From the NCBI GenBank assembly GCA_945877515.1, contig CAMCSE010000010.1, positions 1-47,236 of the forward strand: a stretch of 47,236 nt of DNA. The letters run 5' to 3'. Of this stretch, positions 42,824 to 47,236 are shown piece after piece (within the stretch, counting starts at the first letter, position 1; each line of letters starts with the position of its first letter). Below the pieces are notes generated by a model. The model saw nothing but the letters and a program-made list of their open reading frames with translations. It was not told the DNA's origin and made no database searches. The position numbers and the translations under genes were made by a program. Source of the DNA: an uncultured Clostridia bacterium. GTDB lineage: Bacteria > Bacillota > Clostridia > Oscillospirales > Oscillospiraceae.

Positions 42824-43264
42824 TTAACTTATTTCCTTTTCATAATTGTAAATTCGCTGAATCTTTGGCACGGATCTGGATTTCGGATCAAATGTCACTG
42901 ATAAGTACTCCTTTACTAGGCATTTGGCTAATTCCTCTCCTATTACTTGCGCGCCAATGGTAATAATGTTGGCGTTGTTACTCAGTTCTGCCCGCTGTGC
43001 TTGGTAAACATTGGATACATTGGCCGCATATGCCCCCTTTACTTTGTTAGCCGCGATACTGACGCCAATGCCGGTGCCACATAGCAGAACACCGCGGTCG
43101 CATTTGCCGGCAGCTACCGCTTCAGCCAGCCGAATGGCTGTGTTTACATAGATAGGATCATCGCTTCCAAAGTCCTGACATGTGTGTCCCATCTCTTCTA
43201 TGTAGGAAACCAGTGTTTTTTTCAATCCCGCTGCGTTTGGATCGCAGCCAATGGCAACTTTCAT
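42824..43264 (-). CDS. RpiB/LacA/LacB family sugar-phosphate isomerase
   Basis: A 146-residue protein from the ATG at 43264, nine bases after AAAGGTG. It has the family motifs KVAIGCDPNAAGLKKTLVSYIEEMGH, the active-site CGTGIGVSIAANKVKGAYAANVSNVYQAQ (Cys62) and NANIITIGAQVIGEELAKCLV. True RpiB has DHAG near residue 9; here it reads DPNAAG, so the position of a substrate-contacting His is changed. LacAB, erythrulose phosphate isomerases (EryH/EryI) and related enzymes share the fold, so the substrate may not be ribose 5-phosphate. It is first in the GntR-controlled operon. Confidence 0.87.
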   Translation of the reverse strand: MKVAIGCDPNAAGLKKTLVSYIEEMGHTCQDFGSDDPIYVNTAIRLAEAVAAGKCDRGVLLCGTGIGVSIAANKVKGAYAANVSNVYQAQRAELSNNANIITIGAQVIGEELAKCLVKEYLSVTFDPKSRSVPKIQRIYNYEKEIS

Positions 43265-43317
43265 TTTGCAATTCACCTTTCTTATTCTCGTATGTGCAAG
43301 GTATATTCACGCCATTG

Positions 43318-43358
43318 CTTGTATATACAAGTATATGCTTGTCTATTCTTGATGTCAA
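43318..43358 (-). promoter_or_regulatory. Promoter of the rpiB-dehydrogenase-transketolase operon with palindromic GntR-type operator
   Basis: Minus-strand TTGACA (43358-43353) and TATACT (43335-43330) are 17 bases apart. A perfect 14-bp palindrome, CTTGTATATACAAG (43318-43331), begins in the -10 box and covers the start point. In the spacer a related CAAGAATAGACAAG (43337-43350 complement) forms a second, imperfect copy. TGTATATACA cores fit HutC/UTRA-type GntR sites. The divergent GntR gene starts at 43554. Confidence 0.78.
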
Positions 43359-43414
43359 TTGTAACAAAGGCAGAAAAGGTTTTGCAACTTTTGTAAAATC
43401 TTACAATACTACAT

Positions 43415-43452
43415 TTGACTTCTCCCCTTAAATACCATATAATACATGTATG
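43415..43452 (+). promoter_or_regulatory. gntR promoter with overlapping ATACATGTAT palindrome
   Basis: TTGACT (43415-43420) and TATAAT (43438-43443) are 17 bases apart. The -10 box runs into ATACATGTAT (43443-43452), another dyad near the start site, which may allow autoregulation. A leader of about 100 bases follows before the ATG, with nothing recognised in it. Confidence 0.65.
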
Positions 43453-43553
43453 TATAAGTTGGTTCTATGTAAGCATCAATTCTCTGCTGCAAAGAGCCTT
43501 TCACTGCATTCTTAAAATAAAGACACTAATTTCAATCGGAAACGAGGCACACT

Positions 43554-44300
43554 ATGTTAGAGAGAGACAATCCTAAACCGCTGTATGGACAATTAGAAGA
43601 CATCCTGCGAAAGGAACTACAGAATAGCACTTGGCAGGCAAATCAGCTTTTCCCCTCAGAAAATGAACTTTCCAAAACATACGGCATAAGTCGCATGACT
43701 GTACGTTCTGTGATCACCGCACTAGTCCGTGACGGACTTCTCTATCGTGTGCAGGGTAAAGGTACTTTTGTTTCACCGCGAAAATTAAATGTCCAGGCCA
43801 CCGGTTACCAGAGCTTTCGGGAGCAGATGGTCCAGCAAGGACATCAGGTACAAGTGGAAGTCATTCAGTTGGAAGAGCAGATTGCCACACCACATCTGTG
43901 CAATCTGCTCATGTTGCCCAAAGGTGAAAGTATTCTCTATTTATGCCGATTAATCTACGTAGATGCGGAACCAATTTGTATTCACAAGTCGTTTGTTCCC
44001 TCTTGCTATGCATCCAACATCGACGGTAAGATTTTAAAAACTGTACCACTGTTGCAATTATTAAAAGAGTCCGGGGTCGAAACCTATTCTGTGACCGAAT
44101 CGGTAAAAAGCCTATTGCCTACAGAGGTTGAGCGCAAATATATGTGCATTGGCGCTTGGCATCCTCTGTTGCTGGTCAGCGATCTGCACAAAACACAAGA
44201 TGGATCCCCTTTTCTGTTGGCAGAAACGGCTTTCCGCAGTGAAAAAGTTGATATTGTGTTTGAGTTTCGCAATAATCACACCTTTTCCATTGTGAGTTAA
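43554..44300 (+). CDS. GntR family transcriptional regulator (HutC/UTRA type)
   Basis: The 248-residue protein has the GntR winged helix at residues 8-70 (KPLYGQLEDILRKELQNSTW, SENELSKTYGISRMTVRSVITALVRDGLLYRVQGKGTFV) and a UTRA effector-binding domain from about 95 to 240. Such regulators bind a sugar phosphate or similar and are usually repressors released by ligand. It is divergent from the rpiB-like operon, whose promoter carries a TGTATATACA palindrome, so it very likely controls that operon. The gene is clearly less GC-rich than the flanking genome, with many A/T-ending codons. GAGG precedes the ATG. Confidence 0.92.
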   Translation: MLERDNPKPLYGQLEDILRKELQNSTWQANQLFPSENELSKTYGISRMTVRSVITALVRDGLLYRVQGKGTFVSPRKLNVQATGYQSFREQMVQQGHQVQVEVIQLEEQIATPHLCNLLMLPKGESILYLCRLIYVDAEPICIHKSFVPSCYASNIDGKILKTVPLLQLLKESGVETYSVTESVKSLLPTEVERKYMCIGAWHPLLLVSDLHKTQDGSPFLLAETAFRSEKVDIVFEFRNNHTFSIVS

Positions 44301-44719
44301 TCAGTATAGAGGTATTTTTGATACAATATCTTCCATATTTCTGGTCGTTGCTTTATGCGGTCTTTGCTTACCGCTTGAAACTTTCTGAAACGCCAAAGCA
44401 CCTGCTCCTACTGTCGCTATCTGTGACAGAAATCCACAGTTGTGTCCACCGTGGCTGATCTGCTGAACATAATCGCTGCGTTCCACTGGAAGTCCGGCGC
44501 TCACAATGCCAATGCCCCGATAGATGATGAGGATGTTCTGCACTCCCATGCGGCCATGTTGCTGAGACTTTTCACCGATCTCGTGCTTTAATGAACAACC
44601 ACGGCAACTCCGGTGTCAATTTCTGAATGTCCATACAACGGCAGGCTTTCTCGATACTCCCCCACCCTGCAGCCACTGTACGCAATGTCACCGCAAAGAG
44701 CACTCTGTCTAAAATGAAA
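44301..44719. other. Gene-poor stretch with unassigned remnants
   Basis: No intact gene is recognised. On the minus strand an 82-codon frame (44549-44301) reads smoothly, including GIGIVSAGLPVERSDYVQQISHGG, but I cannot assign it with confidence. A weak resemblance to helicase motif VI was considered. A second short frame, MDIQKLTPELPWLFIKARDR (44633-44571), ends in a stop. Base composition is mixed. It looks like decayed coding DNA. Confidence 0.4.
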
Positions 44720-44752
44720 CAGGCTCCCGGGTCTCAAAACCGGGAGCCTGTG
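44720..44752. terminator. Intrinsic terminator-like hairpin
   Basis: A perfect 11-bp stem, CAGGCTCCCGG (44720-44730) and CCGGGAGCCTG (44740-44750), closes a nine-base loop. On the minus strand TTTCATTTT follows. It lies just after the short coding tail at 44784-44840, whose original gene it probably terminated. Confidence 0.75.
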
Positions 44753-44783
44753 AATTTATGCAATTTTCTTTTGCCGAAGCGGT

Positions 44784-44840
44784 TTACTTCGCGGCGTCCT
44801 TAATGGCAGCCTGTGCGGCGGCGAACAAACGGGGAAATTG
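44784..44840 (-). pseudogene. Orphan 3' end of a GC-rich gene
   Basis: Eighteen codons before a TAA read QFPRLFAAAQAAIKDAAK, with GC-rich codons typical of the host and an Ala-rich amphipathic helix as at many protein C-termini. Upstream of about 44840 the DNA becomes AT-rich and the resemblance to coding sequence ends. With the terminator that follows, it looks like the last piece of a host gene left after a deletion or insertion. The parent gene is not identified. Confidence 0.4.
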
Positions 44841-44887
44841 ATAGGACTCGTTTTGATGGATATGCCGAGTTGACCACTATGCTACAT

Positions 44888-44916
44888 ATTATATCACAAA
44901 GAAGGTACGAATGCAA
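44888..44916 (-). promoter_or_regulatory. Promoter-like sequence in the remnant region
   Basis: Minus-strand TTGCAT (44916-44911) and a perfect TATAAT (44893-44888) are 17 bases apart. No intact gene lies downstream, only the short tail and terminator, so if active it would make a transcript of about 160 bases. Confidence 0.4.
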
Positions 44917-44932
44917 AACAGTACAGTCCATG

Positions 44933-45214
44933 TCAGCGCCTCCCGGCCTGGCAGTTGGTGCAGAAACGACATTTCTTCCCGGCGGTCTGTCCCAATGCCT
45001 CCAACATCAGATGTTTTAAGCAATGCTCCCGATCCTCACAATAGGTCATCATCTGCCGCAGACTCTCATTCAATCGGGCGTTCTCATAGGGCTCTACTAG
45101 CGTTGAGGCCATCCAGAAATCTTCGGAACTATACAGCAAGATGCAGTGAGCTTTTCCACCATCACGCCCAGCACGGCCGGTTTGCTGAATGTAATCGTTC
45201 ATCGAAAGGGGTAT
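44933..45214 (-). pseudogene. RecQ-type ATP-dependent helicase, C-terminal remnant
   Basis: About 94 codons keep the end of a RecQ helicase: motif VI as IPLSMNDYIQQTGRAGRDGGKAHCILLYSSEDFW, then the RecQ zinc-binding domain MMTYCEDREHCLKHLMLEALG followed by CRFCTNC, ending at a stop at 44933. Helicase motifs I to V, RQC and HRDC domains are missing. Upstream of about 45215 the sequence is unrelated. It cannot be functional. It may derive from a RecQ-like gene of a mobile or defence island, or from another chromosomal recQ. Confidence 0.8.
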
Positions 45215-45335
45215 GACAAGCAAACCTCGGCGCGACTCAGACGAACCGTTTTGCCAATCGTTTGCAGGGTGGGGGAAAAGCTGTATTCCGGCCTCAGACT
45301 GTGTTGCGGCATCCCTGCCGGAGGACGGAAATAGA

Positions 45336-45371
45336 AAGACGGACCGCAGCATATACTGCAGTCCGTCTTTT
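45336..45371. terminator. Terminator downstream of the TRAP operon
   Basis: AAAGACGGAC (45336-45345) and GTCCGTCTTT (45362-45371) form a 10-bp stem; an inner GCAG/CTGC pair extends it past one mismatch. T-rich sequence lies on both sides. It is about 60 bases after the dctM stop on the minus strand and marks where the intact genome resumes. Confidence 0.85.
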
Positions 45372-45432
45372 CAGTATGGAACGGTATTGCGCCGAAAAAG
45401 CCGGCGAGAACCAAAGCCGTTTGCCGGCAGGC

Positions 45433-46698
45433 TTACACCAGCAGCAGAGACAGCTGAGGAGCAAAGGTGGTTACCAGAAGCACCACAACGATCACACCGA
45501 TCAGCGGCCAGATCCACTTGACGATCCGCTCAAACGGAATGTGGGCCACAGAGGAGCCGACAAACAGGTTGACGCCGTAGGGCGGAGTGATGAAGCCGAT
45601 GGCCAGGTTCATGGTCATGATGATGCCGAAGTGGACAGGGTTGACACCCAGCGCTACTGCTACCGGCAGCAGAATGGGAGCCAGAATGGTGCAGCTGGAG
45701 ATGTTGTCCATGAACATACCTACCACCAGCAGGAACACATTCATCAGCAGCAGGATGATGATCTTGTTATTGCTGATCCCCAGAATGAAAGCGGACAGCG
45801 TCTCGGGAACCTGCTCCAGCGTCATCACATAGGCGAAGCTGGTGGACATACCCACGATAAAGGAGGTAGCGCCGGCGATCACCACGGTGTCCTTCATGCA
45901 GTCCACGAATTCTTTCCAGTGGATCTCCTTGTAAACGAAGGTACCGATAATGAACGTATATACGCAGGATACAGCTGCCGCCTCGGTGGGGGTGAAGAAG
46001 CCGCCGTAAATACCGCCGAGGATGATGACAGGGCTGAGAATAGCCCAGAAGGAGTCGATAAAGGACTTGCCCAGTGCCTTGAAATTGAACTTCCGTCCGT
46101 TGCCCTTCCAGCCGTGCTTCTTACTGGTGACCCAGTTGTAGAGCATCAGGGCGGCGCCCATAATGAGACCGGGGATAATACCGGCCTTGAACATATCGCC
46201 GATGGACGTACCGGTGGCCACGCCGTAAATGACGAAGGGAATGGACGGCGGGATAATGACGCCGATCGTACCGGCAGCGGCGGACAGCGCTGTAGCGTAG
46301 CCCTTGTCATAGCCCTTCTCTTCCATCTCGGGGATCATAAACGAACCGATGGCGGAGACGGTGGCGGGGCCGGAACCGGAGATGGCCGCGTAGAACATGG
46401 CGGTGAAGGTGGTGATGGCGCCGAGACCGCCGGTGAAGAAGCCCACAATGTTGTCGGCCAGATCCAGCAGGCGCTTGGAGATACCGCCGTAGCGCATGAA
46501 GTTGCCGGCCAGCATGAAGAAGGGGATCGCCATCAGGGAGAAGCTGTCGATACCGGCAAAGGCGTTCTGTGCGATCATGATGGGATCGATGTTGGTGGCA
46601 AACACCAGGCACAGCATGGTGGCCAGACCCATGGCAATGCCGATGGGCAGACTGATCGCTCCAAAGACGACCAGGCAGATAAGCAAAATGGCTAACAT
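45433..46698 (-). CDS. dctM: TRAP transporter large permease subunit DctM
   Basis: The 421-residue, very hydrophobic protein has about 11-12 membrane segments and DctM signatures: IPLPIGIAMGLAT-like start (SLPIGIAMGLATMLCLV), DSFSLMAIPFFMLAGNFMRYGGIS, GSGPATVSAIGSFMIPEM, IGVIIPPSIPFVIYGVATGTSIG and the C-terminal GFITPPYGVNLFVGSSVA. It forms the ion-coupled channel part of a TRAP importer for acidic substrates such as C4-dicarboxylates, sialic acid or sugar acids. GGAGGAGG lies within the dctQ end. The gene starts one base after the dctQ stop and is followed by a terminator. Substrate is unknown because dctP is not visible. Confidence 0.95.
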   Translation of the reverse strand: MLAILLICLVVFGAISLPIGIAMGLATMLCLVFATNIDPIMIAQNAFAGIDSFSLMAIPFFMLAGNFMRYGGISKRLLDLADNIVGFFTGGLGAITTFTAMFYAAISGSGPATVSAIGSFMIPEMEEKGYDKGYATALSAAAGTIGVIIPPSIPFVIYGVATGTSIGDMFKAGIIPGLIMGAALMLYNWVTSKKHGWKGNGRKFNFKALGKSFIDSFWAILSPVIILGGIYGGFFTPTEAAAVSCVYTFIIGTFVYKEIHWKEFVDCMKDTVVIAGATSFIVGMSTSFAYVMTLEQVPETLSAFILGISNNKIIILLLMNVFLLVVGMFMDNISSCTILAPILLPVAVALGVNPVHFGIIMTMNLAIGFITPPYGVNLFVGSSVAHIPFERIVKWIWPLIGVIVVVLLVTTFAPQLSLLLV

Positions 46699-46699
46699 G

Positions 46700-47209
46700 T
46701 TACGCTACCTCCTCCTTCAATTCTTCCTGGGGGCCTTTTATATCCAGAATGAGCTTCTGAATCAGACGGAAGCTCATAAGCGCACCGCCGATAGGCACGG
46801 AGGCGTAAGGGATCGTCATGGGGATGCGCATGGCGGAGGAAACCTGACCCATGATGGAGATCTCCTTGACCAGCAGAATGCCCTCCACGGTGAGCCACAG
46901 GGCGAAGATCAGCCACAGGGTCAGCACCACGGTTTCGGAGACTTTGCGTTTTTTGCCGGTGAGCTTGCCGATCAGCGCGGTAATGCGGATGTGGGCGTCC
47001 TCCCGGACAGCGTAGGCCGCGCCGATCCAGACCTGATAGAGCATGATGTAGCGTGCCAGCTCTTCGGCCCAGACGGTGGCGGCGTCAAACCAGCGGAGAA
47101 CCACCTGCATAAAGATGATCAGCACCATGGCCACCAAAGAGATAATGAGGAACCACTTTTCAAAGTTCTTTTCAATAAATTTCGCAAATTGCAATAACAA
47201 GTTGGACAC
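46700..47209 (-). CDS. dctQ: TRAP transporter small permease subunit DctQ (start uncertain, near window edge)
   Basis: A membrane protein of about 169 residues with four hydrophobic segments and DctQ-type sequence: MQVVLRWF, WAEELARYIMLYQVWIGAAYAVREDAHIRI, ending in a Glu-rich tail. The GTG at 47209 lacks a clear ribosome binding site, and the frame is open upstream to the right edge at 47236, so the true start may lie outside the window. DctQ pairs with DctM and helps receive substrate from the extracytoplasmic receptor DctP, whose gene is probably just beyond the edge. Confidence 0.9.
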   Translation of the reverse strand: MSNLLLQFAKFIEKNFEKWFLIISLVAMVLIIFMQVVLRWFDAATVWAEELARYIMLYQVWIGAAYAVREDAHIRITALIGKLTGKKRKVSETVVLTLWLIFALWLTVEGILLVKEISIMGQVSSAMRIPMTIPYASVPIGGALMSFRLIQKLILDIKGPQEELKEEVA

Positions 47210-47236
47210 GCCGTGGTAAAAACCTTGGTCACGGAT

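Noticed and set aside
44301-44549. Minus-strand frame with DYVQQISHGG, possibly a second RecQ motif VI remnant
   Set aside because: The arginine-rich GRAGRDG core is absent and the rest does not resemble RecQ, so it is left unassigned.
44784-44840. Short Ala-rich tail as the end of a dctP gene belonging to the TRAP operon
   Set aside because: It lies beyond the dctM terminator and the RecQ remnant, and does not match DctP C-termini that I know.

Overview
The window looks like chromosomal DNA from a spore-forming, gut-type member of the Clostridia, most plausibly Oscillospiraceae (Oscillibacter/Flavonifractor/Dysosmobacter-like). Supporting signs are high GC for a Firmicute, strong purine-rich ribosome binding sites, SigA-type promoters with 17-base spacers, a cysS T-box leader, a spoVT gene with a SigG-like promoter, and a DUF1385-prmC-recA-recX-rimO-pgsA neighbourhood. 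The family-level placement is inference.

Layout. 1-4.7 kb: a minus-strand operon (cysteine desulfurase, MATE exporter, RlmA-type rRNA methyltransferase, FMN reductase, GH25 muramidase cut by the left edge). 4.7-8.8 kb: a plus-strand set (mtaB, HD nucleotidase, ACT protein, DUF711 protein, GNAT). 8.8-13.3 kb: a minus-strand operon rpe-recR-apbE-NusG domain II protein-Gx transporter-AAA ATPase; the middle three resemble the FmnB/EetA/EetB part of flavin-based extracellular electron transfer loci. 13.4-18.9 kb: a zinc-ribbon membrane protein, a complete polar amino acid ABC importer, a divergent AraC regulator and a dicarboxylate/amino acid symporter. 19-30 kb: minus-strand housekeeping genes, then a lipoprotein/response regulator/histidine kinase operon. 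30-38.3 kb: tRNA-Leu, an RluA-type synthase, pseudouridine catabolism (psuK-psuG), asnS, trxA, hom, spoVT and an SLC13-type carrier.

38.5-45.4 kb is the unusual part. A second amino acid ABC importer starts normally (binding protein, permease), but its ATPase gene breaks off after about 82 codons near 40376. There it abuts, tail to tail, the truncated 3' side of a split-transketolase C-subunit gene. The DNA to the right is visibly less GC-rich. It holds a GntR-controlled sugar operon (RpiB/LacAB-like isomerase, zinc dehydrogenase, transketolase N subunit, broken C subunit) with a palindromic operator on its promoter, then about 1.1 kb of remnants including the C-terminal end of a RecQ-type helicase. 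The GC-rich background resumes at a TRAP transporter (dctM, dctQ) that runs to the right edge.

No CRISPR array, phage module, complete insertion sequence or obvious new defence system was seen. The points most worth checking are the double-truncation junction at about 40376, the GntR operon with its operator, the isolated ApbE/EetA/EetB-like trio, and the regulatory palindromes at 16.4, 17.5, 33.2, 38.5 and 43.3 kb.
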